Assembly (NCBI RefSeq): GCF_030064065.1
Contig: NZ_CP125946.1
Location: 1,922,001 to 1,986,000 of the forward strand
Source of the DNA: Rothia sp. SD9660Na
GTDB lineage: Bacteria > Actinomycetota > Actinomycetes > Actinomycetales > Micrococcaceae
DNA: 64,000 nucleotides
Direction: 5' to 3'
The notes beneath the pieces were generated by a model. The model was not told the origin of the DNA. It searched no databases and worked only from the letters and a program-made list of their open reading frames with translations. The position numbers were made by a program, and so were the translations under genes. Shown one piece after another: positions 8,449-16,352 of the stretch (position 1 is its first letter; each line of letters begins with the position of its first letter).

Positions 8449-9408
8449 TTAGGAGTGGTAGTCGATGCCGGTGGAGAAGCAGGTTTCGGGCAGTTCACTC
8501 TCAACGCGGCTTTGGGCCAGTACATAGTCTTCGAAGGGCCAGATTTTACGCTGGACCTCGGGGGAAACAGCGAAGAAAAGGGAGTCGGGAGCTACCTGGG
8601 AGCGGTGGGCGAGCAAGGCCGCGTCGCGCTTTTCGAAGTAGTCTGCTGAAGAGATGCGGGTGGTGGTCTGATGGCGGGAGACCGGCGGACGGTACCCCTC
8701 AATGTCTTCTTCCATCGACATAGCAACCCACTGGGCGAAGGGGGATTCGAGGCCGGCACCTTCGAGGTAGCTGTGGAAGGCCACGACTCGGTCAAAGTTG
8801 AAGGCGCGGTCGTAGTAGATTTTTGAGACCTGCCAGGGCTCGCCGGTGCCGGGGTAGGCGTCCGCGTCCCCTGCCTTCTCAAAAGCTTCTACGGAGACCC
8901 GGTGGGTCATGATGTGGTCGGGGTGGGGGTAGCCGCCGATTTCGTCGTAGGTGAGGATGACGTGGGGCTTGAAGTCACGCACCAGGCGCACGAGCGGGGC
9001 GGATGCCTGTTCAAGCGGCAGGCTGGCAAAGGAACCGTAGGGCAGCGGGGGCAGGGGGGCGCCCTCGGGCAGGCCCGAATCGACGAAACCGATCCAGCGG
9101 TGCTCGATACCGAGAACCTCAGCTGCCTGCTTCATTTCGGAGCGGCGGACGCCCGCCAGGTCGCGGTGGGCAGCGGGGTTGTTGTTGACTGCCTCGTTGA
9201 GGATATCGCCGCGCTCGCCACCGGTCATTGATGCCACCATGACGCGGGCCCCGCGGGCCACGTAGGCTGCCATGGTCGAGGCGCCCTTTGATGACTCATC
9301 ATCGGGGTGGGCGTGGACCGCCAGAATACGCAGGCCGGTGTAGTCGTCCTTTAGCGGTGCTAGCAGGGATGGGTCAAAGCCGGGTGCGGGTGATTCAGTG
9401 CTGGTCAT
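8449..9408 (-). CDS. mca: Mycothiol S-conjugate amidase
   Basis: Zinc amidase that cleaves mycothiol S-conjugates, releasing mercapturic acids for export and returning GlcN-Ins. The 319-residue protein has the LmbE/PIG-L zinc motif HAHPDDE at about residues 32-38 and a second ligand region IGGYPHPDHIMTH near residue 155. The C-terminal part (YYDRAFNFDRV, TTRISSADYFEKRDAALLAHRSQVAP) separates Mca from the deacetylase MshB. Start ATG 9408 with GGAG 8 nt upstream; an in-frame ATG 12 nt earlier (9420) is less likely. Its presence shows the organism uses mycothiol. Confidence 0.95.
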   Translation of the reverse strand: MTSTESPAPGFDPSLLAPLKDDYTGLRILAVHAHPDDESSKGASTMAAYVARGARVMVASMTGGERGDILNEAVNNNPAAHRDLAGVRRSEMKQAAEVLGIEHRWIGFVDSGLPEGAPLPPLPYGSFASLPLEQASAPLVRLVRDFKPHVILTYDEIGGYPHPDHIMTHRVSVEAFEKAGDADAYPGTGEPWQVSKIYYDRAFNFDRVVAFHSYLEGAGLESPFAQWVAMSMEEDIEGYRPPVSRHQTTTRISSADYFEKRDAALLAHRSQVAPDSLFFAVSPEVQRKIWPFEDYVLAQSRVESELPETCFSTGIDYHS

Positions 9409-9559
9409 GCAAAACTCCATTAGTGCGAAGGTGGCTCAAGTGATCTTTCGGGTATCGTAAATGAGGAAGGAACCCGCATTCAAAGACACTGGTCAATTCT
9501 ACCTGGCCTGGTGGGGCTCCTCGTTTTCTCTATTACCCCGTATGAAAGGTGTGGGCTTG

Positions 9560-9970
9560 ATGACCGCCCCTGACCTATCTGCCCGTTACGGCACCGTCCG
9601 CCAGCGACGGACCCTGCCTCAGTGGTTCTGGTATGCACTGGCCCTGGTAGCGGTACTTGTGGGGGGCGCCTTTGTGTTCTGGGTGCAGGCTGACTCCAGC
9701 GGCGAGCCCGCCGGCCGCGACGTTGGCTTTACCCTGACCAGTGCCGACGAAGTCTCAGTAACCTTTGAGGTCAGCAAACGGGCCGAAGATACCGCGGTCT
9801 GCGCGGTCAAGGCACTCAACACCGCAGGTGCCCCCGTCGGCTGGAAGGAAGTCGCGATTGGCCCCTACGCCGATGAAAACGGCAACGGCATTTCGGTGCA
9901 GACCGTGCAGTTCAGGGTACTGGGCGAAGCAACCACAGCTACCGTCGATAGCTGCTGGAAGGTTGACTAA
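9560..9970 (+). CDS. DUF4307 domain membrane protein
   Basis: A 136-residue protein: short N-terminus ending in RYG, one membrane helix (FWYALALVAVLVGGAFVFWV), then a small extracytoplasmic beta domain with VTFEVSKRAEDTAVCAVKALNTAGAPVGWKEV and a final Cys (TVDSCWKVD) that may pair with the first. This is the DUF4307 pattern (Rv1081c-like), and the place between mca and greA is the same as in mycobacteria. ATG 9560 has AAAGGTG upstream; the longer frame from 9461 lacks support. Function unknown. Confidence 0.85.
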   Translation: MTAPDLSARYGTVRQRRTLPQWFWYALALVAVLVGGAFVFWVQADSSGEPAGRDVGFTLTSADEVSVTFEVSKRAEDTAVCAVKALNTAGAPVGWKEVAIGPYADENGNGISVQTVQFRVLGEATTATVDSCWKVD

Positions 9971-10019
9971 TTCCCTTTCTCTCTAGGGGTAAAGTTAGGG
10001 AGCTTACCCCGTCTATGGG

Positions 10020-10025
10020 TAGACT
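10020..10025 (+). promoter_or_regulatory. Putative -10 box for greA
   Basis: TAGACT, about 100 nt upstream of the greA ATG. The implied leader contains a GC-rich hairpin near 10080-10103. Position and hexamer match those at fumC and poxB; no experimental support. Confidence 0.4.
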
Positions 10026-10125
10026 AGGCTCACGACTGACCTTTTACACGGGGCATTCCGCTCCGTCCGCACCCGCGGTCCCCAGCCGCACCGGCTGCGG
10101 GGCCTTGCTTACAAGGAGTAAACAC

Positions 10126-10626
10126 ATGGCAGAAAACGAAGGCGCATGGCTCACTCAGGATGCCTACGACAAGCTCAAGGCTGAGCTTGAGCACCTCTCA
10201 GGCCCCTACCGCCAGGAAATCATCGACCGAATCTCAGCAGCCCGCGACGAAGGCGACCTCAAGGAAAACGGCGGCTACCACGCAGCCCGCGAAGAGCAAG
10301 GCAAGAACGAAGGGCGCATCAAGCAGCTGCAGCACCTGCTCGAAACCGCCCAGGTCTCAGACAAGCCCGCAGCCGACGACGGCGTGGTTGAGCCTGGCAT
10401 GGTCGTTGAAGCCAACATCGCCGGTAAGACCATGACCTTCCTGCTCGGCTCCCGCGAAGTAGCCGACACCCTGGTCGGCGGCACCGACCTGCAGGTCTTC
10501 TCTGAGAAGTCCCCCATGGGTGCCGCTATCAACGGCCACAAGGTAGGCGACGAGCTCTCCTACGAAGCCCCCAACGGCAAGCAGATCCCCGTCAAGATCG
10601 TCTCAGCTAAGCCCTTCCAGGGCTAA
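10126..10626 (+). CDS. greA: Transcription elongation factor GreA
   Basis: Binds RNA polymerase through the secondary channel and stimulates cleavage of backtracked RNA. The 166-residue protein has the N-terminal coiled coil (LTQDAYDKLKAELEHLSGPYRQEIIDRISAARDEGDLKENGGYHAAREEQ) with the acidic tip DEGDLKEN, and a C-terminal FKBP-like domain ending in GKQIPVKIVSAKPFQG. Start ATG 10126 with AAGGAG 8 nt upstream. Last gene of the conserved mca-DUF4307-greA neighbourhood, followed by a strong terminator. Confidence 0.97.
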   Translation: MAENEGAWLTQDAYDKLKAELEHLSGPYRQEIIDRISAARDEGDLKENGGYHAAREEQGKNEGRIKQLQHLLETAQVSDKPAADDGVVEPGMVVEANIAGKTMTFLLGSREVADTLVGGTDLQVFSEKSPMGAAINGHKVGDELSYEAPNGKQIPVKIVSAKPFQG

Positions 10627-10646
10627 ACCTGACCGCAGGCAGATAG

Positions 10647-10709
10647 ACCGAAGCCCGGGCGTCCTTCCCCTTCTGTAGGGGGGGCGGACGCCCGGGCTTC
10701 GGTTTACCT
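10647..10709 (+). terminator. Terminator after greA
   Basis: An 18-bp perfect stem: ACCGAAGCCCGGGCGTCC at 10647-10664 pairs with 10686-10703 around a 21-nt loop, followed by TTTACCTT. Confidence 0.85.
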
Positions 10710-10730
10710 TCAACGGCAGGATTCAGGCGC

Positions 10731-10830
10731 AGGGATATTTGCCGGCAGCCTGCTGGCTCTCGGGGCTGGCGTGAATCACTTGTGAGCGCAGCGAACCGGT
10801 GAGAGGGTCGCAGGCAAAGGCAAATATCCT
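10731..10830. repeat. Structured intergenic repeat, copy A
   Basis: The region between convergent greA and ilvA folds into a large hairpin. AGGGATATTTGCC at 10731-10743 is complementary to GGCAAATATCCT at 10819-10830. Inside are two 11-mers, GGCGTGAATCA (10778-10788) and TGAGAGGGTCG (10800-10810), both found exactly in copy B (23320-23457). No coding potential is visible. Function unknown; see findings. Confidence 0.6.
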
Positions 10831-10850
10831 GTGCTTTAGCAATCTGCTCT

Positions 10851-12107
10851 TTAGTAGACCACAATCGGCTTATAGCCCTCAGCTTCTAGGGCCGCGATGA
10901 CCTCCTGGCAGTGCTCTACGCCCTTGGTTTCCATGTCGATGGTGATGGAGACATCGCCCATGGAGAGGGCGCCGCCCAGGCGGGTGTGGTCCACACCGGT
11001 GACGTTGGCGTCGTGCTCCGAGATGATGCGGGAGATGGTGGTGAGCTCGCCGGGGCGGTCGTTGAGCATGAGCTTGATGGTCATGTAGCGCCCCGCAGCA
11101 GACAGGCCTCGCTGAATCACCTTGAGCATGAGCATGGGGTCGATGTTGCCGCCCGAGAGCAAGCAGACCGTGGTGCCCAGGTCGCCGTACTTTTCTTTGA
11201 GGGAGCCGCTCATCAGCGCCGCTACAGAGACCGAGCCAGCCGGTTCAACGACCAGCTTGTTGCGTTCCATCAGGAAGATGAGGGCTCGGGCAATTTCGTC
11301 TTCAGAGACGGTGTGCACGTCGTCCACCAGGTTCTTGATGATGGTGAAGGGCAGCTGGCCGGGGCGGCCCACCGCGATACCGTCGGCGATGGTGGAGACC
11401 TTTTTCAGGGGCACCAGGGCGTCTGCCGCGAGAGAGGGCGGGTAGGCTGCCGCGTGCTCGGCCTGCACACCGATGATGCGAATCTTTTTACCCAGCTTTT
11501 CTTCCAGCGAGCGCACCGCGATGGAGAGCCCAGCCAGCAGGCCGCCGCCGCCGACGCCCACCAAGATAGTGTCGGCGTTCGGAACCTGTTCCAGGATTTC
11601 TAGGCCCAGGGTGCCCTGGCCGGCGATAATATCTTCGTTGTCGAAGGGGTGCACAAAGACAGCGCCGGTTTCTTCGGCGTAGCGCTTGGCTTCTGCTAGG
11701 GCGTCGTCCACGTTGACGCCGTGTAGCACGACCTCGGCCCCGTGGCTGCGGGTCGCTGCAATCTTGGGCAGGGCAGCGCCCTGGGGCATGTAGATACGGG
11801 CCGCGATACCCAGGCGGGAGGCAGCTAGGGCCACGCCCTGAGCATGGTTACCTGCCGATGCTGCCACCACGCCCACGGCCTTTTCAGCCTCGGTGAGCTT
11901 AGCCATGCGTACGTAGGCGCCGCGCACCTTGAAGGATCCAGAGCGCTGCAGGTTCTCACACTTGAGGAAGACCTCGGAGCCAATCTGCTCGCTTAGGGCG
12001 CGGGAGTGGGCTACGGGAGTGCGTTCAATGACGCCGTCGAGCAGGCGGGCTGCATCTTCAATCTGGCTTAGGCTCACGGGGAGCTCTACCGGGGCGGGTG
12101 CTTGCAT
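10851..12107 (-). CDS. ilvA: Threonine ammonia-lyase (threonine dehydratase)
   Basis: PLP enzyme converting threonine to 2-oxobutanoate and ammonia. In the 418-residue protein the PLP lysine lies in ENLQRSGSFKVRGA (about residues 51-64); the glycine-rich phosphate loop is VGVGGGGLLAG; SAGNHAQG follows the fold-II pattern. A C-terminal ACT-like domain (MTIKLMLNDRPGELTTISRIISEHDANVTGVDHTR) is present. The single short ACT domain is the form found in TdcB-like and many actinobacterial IlvA proteins, so biosynthetic and catabolic roles cannot be separated. It starts 17 nt after the AI-2E-family gene, so the pair is probably one operon. Confidence 0.93.
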   Translation of the reverse strand: MQAPAPVELPVSLSQIEDAARLLDGVIERTPVAHSRALSEQIGSEVFLKCENLQRSGSFKVRGAYVRMAKLTEAEKAVGVVAASAGNHAQGVALAASRLGIAARIYMPQGAALPKIAATRSHGAEVVLHGVNVDDALAEAKRYAEETGAVFVHPFDNEDIIAGQGTLGLEILEQVPNADTILVGVGGGGLLAGLSIAVRSLEEKLGKKIRIIGVQAEHAAAYPPSLAADALVPLKKVSTIADGIAVGRPGQLPFTIIKNLVDDVHTVSEDEIARALIFLMERNKLVVEPAGSVSVAALMSGSLKEKYGDLGTTVCLLSGGNIDPMLMLKVIQRGLSAAGRYMTIKLMLNDRPGELTTISRIISEHDANVTGVDHTRLGGALSMGDVSITIDMETKGVEHCQEVIAALEAEGYKPIVVY

Positions 12108-12124
12108 CGTTACCTCGTCTTGTC

Positions 12125-13378
12125 TTATTTCTGGGCGCCGTTGTTGATGGCTTCGAGGGCGTCTTCATCGGCCTTTTCGGCCTCCTTGATGCGCTCTAAG
12201 CGTTCCTTGACTTTCTCAGCGATAGCCTTTTTCTCGCGTCGGCGTTGTTCGTGCGGGTAGAGGAATTCTTCTTCACGGATATCGGGGTCGTGTTCCCACT
12301 CGCGGCCGGATAGGTACCTGATGACAGTGTTGACCACTGCCAGGACGGGTACAGCGAAGAGGGCACCGACGATACCGTAGAGCATGGAGCCGGCAACCAC
12401 CACAATGACAACGGCCAGGGGGTGTAGGGCTACGGCCTTACCCATGACCAGGGGTTGCAGGATGTTGGATTCAATCTGCTGCACCACCAGCACCATAGCC
12501 AGCATGATCAGTGCGTTGACCAGGCCGTTGGCGACCAGGGCCAGCAGGACGGCGATAACGCCGGTCAGCAGTGCACCCACCACCGGGATGAAGGAGCCCA
12601 GGAAGACGAGGACGCCCAGGGGTAGGGCCAGGGGGACGCCCAGGAAGAAGGCGGAGAGGCCGATACCGACGGCGTCAACCGCTGCCACAAAGACCTGAAC
12701 GCGCACGTAGGAGACCAGGGACTTCCAGCCGCGGCGTCCAGCACCGTTTACAGCGCGGCGGGCGTTGCGGGGGAAGAGCTTGACGATAAAGAGCCAGATC
12801 TTCTCACCCTCCATGAGGAAGAAAATCAGGGTAAAGAGCACAATCACCATGCCGGTGCCGATATCGGCTGCGGTAGAACCTACACTGGCCACGCCGTTGA
12901 GAATACTGGACGTATTATCCTGCAAGGTGGTGACCAGCTGGCTGATGTACTGGTCAATCTTATCCGCCCCCAGGTCGATGGGCAGGTTGTTAAGCATGGC
13001 AACAATCTGGTTCCAGCCTTCGACAACCTGGTCAGACAGGGAGGAGAAACCGGCGGTTAGCTGCTGGCCTACCAGCGCTAGCAGACCAATGACGCCGGCG
13101 ATAAGACCCAGTTCAGTGATTGCGGTAGCGATACCAGCGTGGATTCGGTTGCGACGGAGGAAGTAGACAACCGGTGACATGAGACCGGCCAGCAGGGCCG
13201 CAATCATGATTGAAATGACGATGAGGGAGATCTTAGCCAGCATCCAGTAGAGGGCAGCGGCCGCGATGCCCACAATCATCAGACGCCAAGACCAGGCTGC
13301 TGCAATCTGCAGGGCAAAGGGCACCTGACGGTCAGATTCACTCTGCCGGGCAGGGGGTTCAGGAATAGTGACACTCAT
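12125..13378 (-). CDS. AI-2E family transporter (PF01594-type permease)
   Basis: A 417-residue protein with about seven to eight membrane helices, the family's conserved segments (VLFTLIFFLMEGEKIWLFIVKLFPRNARRAVNGAG, FLGSFIPVVGALLTGVIAVLLAL, QQIESNILQPLVMGKAVALHPLAVVIVVVAG) and a charged C-terminal coiled tail. Members include TqsA (autoinducer-2 export) and Na+/H+ antiporters, so the substrate is open. Start ATG 13378 preceded by GGGAAGATAG; the longer frame to 13471 runs through the upstream terminator and is rejected. Confidence 0.9.
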   Translation of the reverse strand: MSVTIPEPPARQSESDRQVPFALQIAAAWSWRLMIVGIAAAALYWMLAKISLIVISIMIAALLAGLMSPVVYFLRRNRIHAGIATAITELGLIAGVIGLLALVGQQLTAGFSSLSDQVVEGWNQIVAMLNNLPIDLGADKIDQYISQLVTTLQDNTSSILNGVASVGSTAADIGTGMVIVLFTLIFFLMEGEKIWLFIVKLFPRNARRAVNGAGRRGWKSLVSYVRVQVFVAAVDAVGIGLSAFFLGVPLALPLGVLVFLGSFIPVVGALLTGVIAVLLALVANGLVNALIMLAMVLVVQQIESNILQPLVMGKAVALHPLAVVIVVVAGSMLYGIVGALFAVPVLAVVNTVIRYLSGREWEHDPDIREEEFLYPHEQRRREKKAIAEKVKERLERIKEAEKADEDALEAINNGAQK

Positions 13379-13451
13379 ACTTTCTATCTTCCCACGTTTC
13401 CTTACTATCTGCCCCGTACCCGCCCGCATCCCGGGCACAAGCGTGACCAAA

Positions 13452-13493
13452 CTCGCCCGGGGCAGAAGCACAGCTGCTTCTGCCCCGGGCGAG
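13452..13493 (-). terminator. Terminator after the Bax inhibitor-1-like gene
   Basis: A 19-bp perfect stem: CTCGCCCGGGGCAGAAGCA at 13452-13470 pairs with 13475-13493, loop CAGC. It lies between the stop of the BI-1 gene and the start of the permease gene, both on the minus strand. There is no T-tract. Confidence 0.8.
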
Positions 13494-13528
13494 GTTTCTA
13501 TCTCTAGCGCTCTAGACAGAGTCTAGGT

Positions 13529-14431
13529 TTAGTCGTCGGCCATAGCGCGAACGTAGTAGAGAACACGCAGGATCTCAATGTAGAGCCAGACCAGTGACAC
13601 GATCAGGCCGAAGGCAATGCGCCAGGATTCCCGCTCGGGGGCGCCCATCTTTACCGTTTCAGAAGCGTGGGTGAAGTCGAGCAGCAGAGAGTAGGTAGCC
13701 AGCAACACGGCAAAGAGACCGATAATCAGGCCCAGGGGGATGCCCATAACCTCAACACCGCGAGCATTGAAGCCGAAGAAAAGGGAGGCTACGAGGTTGA
13801 TGAGGCAGAAGACGGCGTAGGAAATCGTCGCAATCATAAAGAAGCGGGTCATCTTAGGGGTTGCCCGCACCTTTCCGGAGCTGTAGAGCGCCAGAATGGT
13901 TGCAAATACGATGACAGTTGCCATGACTGCCTGAAGCACGATACCGGGGTAGGAAGCCTCAAACATGCGAGAGATACCGCCAACCAGCAGGCCTTCCATG
14001 ACCGAGTAGGTCATGACCAGGGCAGGTGAGACCTTCTTCTTCAGGGCGTTGACGAAGCCCAGCACCAGGCCGCCGATGAAACCGACGAACATGAGGATGG
14101 GCATGTACCAGGAAATAACAGCACCCACAACAACCAGGCCCAGGTTCAGGCCGGTCTTCATGATGATGTCGTTGATAGTGATGCGGTTGGTATCAACCGG
14201 GCCAGCGGTACCGGCGTTGTACATGTCGTTGAGCTGGCCAGCCGATACCTGCTGGTTCTCGTAGCCATAGGGAGCCTGCTGGGTGTAGCTACCCTGCTGG
14301 TAGGTGCCGTAGGGGCTCTGGGCCTGCTGGCCATAGGGGTTGGCGGTAGTGGTGCCGCCAGCACCGAACTGCCCGAAGCGGGGGTCGCCAGCGGGCTTAG
14401 TCATGTTGTTAATCAGGGGGTTACCTGCCAC
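13529..14431 (-). CDS. Bax inhibitor-1/YccA family membrane protein
   Basis: A 300-residue protein. The first 75 residues are Gly/Gln/Tyr/Pro-rich and low complexity (NPYGQQAQSPYGTYQQGSYTQQ). Then come seven membrane helices with the actinobacterial BI-1/YccA-like pattern (TGLNLGLVVVGAVISWYM ... YSVMEGLLVGGISRMFE ... YSLLLDFTHASETVKMGAPERESWRIAFGLIVSLVWLYIEILRVL). Members act as pH-sensitive ion channels or modulators of membrane proteases; the role here is unknown. GTG 14431 is preceded by AGGAG 11 nt upstream. Confidence 0.92.
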   Translation of the reverse strand: MAGNPLINNMTKPAGDPRFGQFGAGGTTTANPYGQQAQSPYGTYQQGSYTQQAPYGYENQQVSAGQLNDMYNAGTAGPVDTNRITINDIIMKTGLNLGLVVVGAVISWYMPILMFVGFIGGLVLGFVNALKKKVSPALVMTYSVMEGLLVGGISRMFEASYPGIVLQAVMATVIVFATILALYSSGKVRATPKMTRFFMIATISYAVFCLINLVASLFFGFNARGVEVMGIPLGLIIGLFAVLLATYSLLLDFTHASETVKMGAPERESWRIAFGLIVSLVWLYIEILRVLYYVRAMADD

Positions 14432-14543
14432 GGCTGTTGTCTCCTAGTGGTAATAAGTAGTCGTGGTAAATGTCTTGTCTTCTACCCTACCGAATCTTGG
14501 CCGGTATTTCTGGCCGTTTTTCTCAGGGCGTGAGCGGCTGGGG

Positions 14544-15422
14544 CTAGGCGGTGAGTTCGGCTTCGAGGAAGTCGAGGACGGCCCCGTCGTTGTTGGAGCC
14601 GATGGTTAGGTCTGTGACCGGGGCGAGGGCCGGGTCGGAGTGCTCCATGGCGATAGCGCGCCCGGCGTAGCTAAACATCTCAAGGTCGTTGCCCGAATCG
14701 CCAAAGGCCGTGGTCTGTTCGGCGCCCAGCCCCAGGTGCTCAGCTAGCCAGGCCAGGCCGTGGCCCTTGTGGTTGCCCTCGATAATCAGGTCGATAGCAC
14801 CGAACCCGCTGGAGGTCGCTGCGATTCCGTCCGGTAGAGCATCGTGCAGTTTTTCGATGGTCTCGTAGATTCCCTCATCGGGGTCGGCGTTCAGGGCGAT
14901 CTTGACGATAGTTTCGGTGATGGTGGTGGGGTCGTCGATGGCTTCTACGTTGGGGTAGAAAGGACGAATCGCGGTGATTGGGTTTTCCGGGTCCCACCCG
15001 GGTAGATCAATACCCGCCTTAATCACTTGCTCGTGCACTCGCCCAGCGATGGTTGCTAGGCGGTCGTTGGGAACAAACGAGTGGTGGCGGCAGGACAAAA
15101 TAATACCCAGGGTTGGGAAGTTCTCGAGAGCCACCAGAGCCTGGTTTACCAGTTCGGGGCTAAAACCCCACAGGGCTAAGTCGGTTCCCTGGTTATGAAT
15201 AATGGCACCGTTCTCTGCGATGTAGTAGAGGTTCTCGTGGTGCTCGTGCCCGGCCAGATACTGCTCAATTTTGGGCATCTGATTACCCGTTGCTACCGCC
15301 AGGGAGGAGCCCTGTTCAGCTAGCAGGGTCAGAACGCGGTCCAGCTGCTCGTGCTTATATGTTTTGTGGTCAGTCAGCAGGGTACCATCGAGGTCAACAG
15401 CGTAGAGATGAGGTGTCTTCAT
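14544..15422 (-). CDS. HAD-superfamily (Cof-type) phosphatase
   Basis: A 292-residue protein with motif I DLDGTLLTD (nucleophile Asp in YAVDLDGTLL), motif II AVATGNQMPK, a C2-type cap, motif III lysine (GNHKGHGLAWLAEHLGL) and motif IV AFGDSGNDLEMF. This is the Cof/YidA subfamily, acting on sugar phosphates or cofactors such as FMN or PLP; the substrate cannot be told. ATG 15422 with AGAGG upstream is preferred over the 11-residue longer frame. Confidence 0.92.
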   Translation of the reverse strand: MKTPHLYAVDLDGTLLTDHKTYKHEQLDRVLTLLAEQGSSLAVATGNQMPKIEQYLAGHEHHENLYYIAENGAIIHNQGTDLALWGFSPELVNQALVALENFPTLGIILSCRHHSFVPNDRLATIAGRVHEQVIKAGIDLPGWDPENPITAIRPFYPNVEAIDDPTTITETIVKIALNADPDEGIYETIEKLHDALPDGIAATSSGFGAIDLIIEGNHKGHGLAWLAEHLGLGAEQTTAFGDSGNDLEMFSYAGRAIAMEHSDPALAPVTDLTIGSNNDGAVLDFLEAELTA

Positions 15423-15460
15423 AGCCTCTACTCTATCGAAAACCTTAGGAGCCACAGCTA

Positions 15461-15697
15461 CTACCGCCCGATACTCAGAAGATCACCCGGTGTGCATTCC
15501 AGAACCTCGCATATGGCAAGGAGCGTACTAAACCGTATAGCTTTCGCACGATTGTTTTTGAGTTTAGAAAGATTAGCAACTGTCACCCCAACTCGGTCTG
15601 ACAACTCAAGCAATGTCATAGAACGCTGATCAAGTAAAACACCCAAATTACAGTGGATGTATTTGCCGCTCTGTTCAACCGGTTCAGACAAGGTCAT
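15461..15697 (-). CDS. Small XRE-type HTH regulator (DUF2975-associated)
   Basis: A 78-residue protein made almost entirely of one Cro/CI-like helix-turn-helix: LGVLLDQRSMTLLELSDRVGVTVANLSKLKNNRAKAIRFSTLLAICEVLECTPGDLLSI. This is the YozG-like form that reads LQVVLDVLLAERGMSLTELAERVGIT in other bacteria. It begins at ATG 15697 with GAGGTTGATG context, inside the last 14 nt of the upstream DUF2975 gene, so the two are translationally coupled. HTH plus DUF2975 is a recurring pair thought to be autoregulated; the signal is unknown. Its partner may be damaged at the 5' end. Confidence 0.88.
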   Translation of the reverse strand: MTLSEPVEQSGKYIHCNLGVLLDQRSMTLLELSDRVGVTVANLSKLKNNRAKAIRFSTLLAICEVLECTPGDLLSIGR

Positions 15698-16106
15698 CAA
15701 CCTCTTCCTGAAGCTCAATTGCCTGACGAATCGACCCCTGCAGGACGTACAGCATCGCAAGCAGCAGGAAGACAAGAACCATGACTGAAGTATTGGTGAG
15801 TAGACCACCGCTCCACTGGTCGTTCAGGCCAAGACGGTGCGCAAGGAAATTATTACCCATGCCTTCGATGCCGTTTCCAACCAGCCAGCCGAGTACTGCA
15901 TAGGCAACGACAACCGCACGTTGTGATGTCTCTTCGGTGTACAGCTGACCATTCTTAATGCGATTCAGCATGGACCACATCCCCCATATAGCAACCAGTA
16001 GGCTCACCGACTTGAGCACAAAACCTATCATTAAGTATGCAAAGGGACCCCCAGCTGCAAGGTCAAAACTGACGCCACCTTCAACTGCCGGGCTTATCGT
16101 GCACAA
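15684..16106 (-). pseudogene. DUF2975 membrane protein, probably 5'-truncated
   Basis: The frame encodes three membrane helices (FAYLMIGFVLKSVSLLVAIWGMW, AVVVAYAVLGWLVGNGIEG, TSVMVLVFLLLAMLYVLQGSIRQAI) with the DUF2975 signature RIKNGQLYTEETSQR between the first two. Full-length members have a further N-terminal helix. Here the frame is open only back to a TGA at 16146-16148, with TTG 16106 as the only apparent start and no ribosome site, and the tRNA terminator begins just beyond. I read it as a gene that lost its start; a rare TTG start is the alternative. It overlaps the HTH gene by 14 nt. Confidence 0.65.
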
Positions 16107-16156
16107 GCCTTCAGTCCAAACACAATTAGCCAGGGGGCGTCCAATTCACCCAGGCA

Positions 16157-16207
16157 ACAAAAAAAGAGAGAGTACGCCTGCGCTTTGCGCTTGACGTACT
16201 CTCTTTT
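16157..16207 (-). terminator. Terminator of the tRNA gene
   Basis: Read on the minus strand, AAAAGAGAGTACG (16207-16195) and its complement near 16161-16176 form a stem with a two-base bulge, enclosing an inner GCGC hairpin and followed by at least seven T. It starts 4 nt after the tRNA 3' end. Confidence 0.88.
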
Positions 16208-16210
16208 GTG

Positions 16211-16284
16211 TAGCCCCACCGGGACTCGAACCCGGAACACAAGGATTTTAAGTCCTCTGCCTCTGCCAATTGGGCTATAGGGCC
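16211..16284 (-). tRNA. tRNA with UAA anticodon (nominal tRNA-Leu), short variable arm
   Basis: The minus-strand cloverleaf is 74 nt. The acceptor GGCCCTA pairs with TGGGGCT (two wobbles) and the discriminator is A. The D arm contains AATTGGCAGA; the anticodon stem GAGGA/TCCTT holds the loop CTTAAAA, so the anticodon is TAA. A 5-nt variable region GTGTT follows, then the T arm CCGGG-TTCGAGT-CCCGG. CCA is not encoded. UAA reads the leucine codon UUA, but bacterial tRNA-Leu normally has a long class II variable arm, which this lacks. Identity as leucine is therefore nominal. Followed by its own terminator. Confidence 0.85.
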
Positions 16285-16352
16285 TTGAGCGGGCGCCCGC
16301 CGGTCCTTACCCAGCGAGCGCTATCGCTTATACATTTATACCAGAAAAGTTC

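Noticed and set aside
9461..9559. Longer start for the DUF4307 protein at 9461
   Set aside because: The extra 33 residues precede the conserved RYG start, and a better ribosome site stands before ATG 9560.
10607..10864. 85-codon frame on the minus strand between greA and ilvA
   Set aside because: It overlaps the greA end, the terminator and repeat A; composition and structure indicate non-coding DNA.
12125..13378. Autoinducer-2 export role from the family name AI-2E
   Set aside because: The family includes ion antiporters and no luxS or lsr gene is present in the window, so no quorum-sensing role is claimed.
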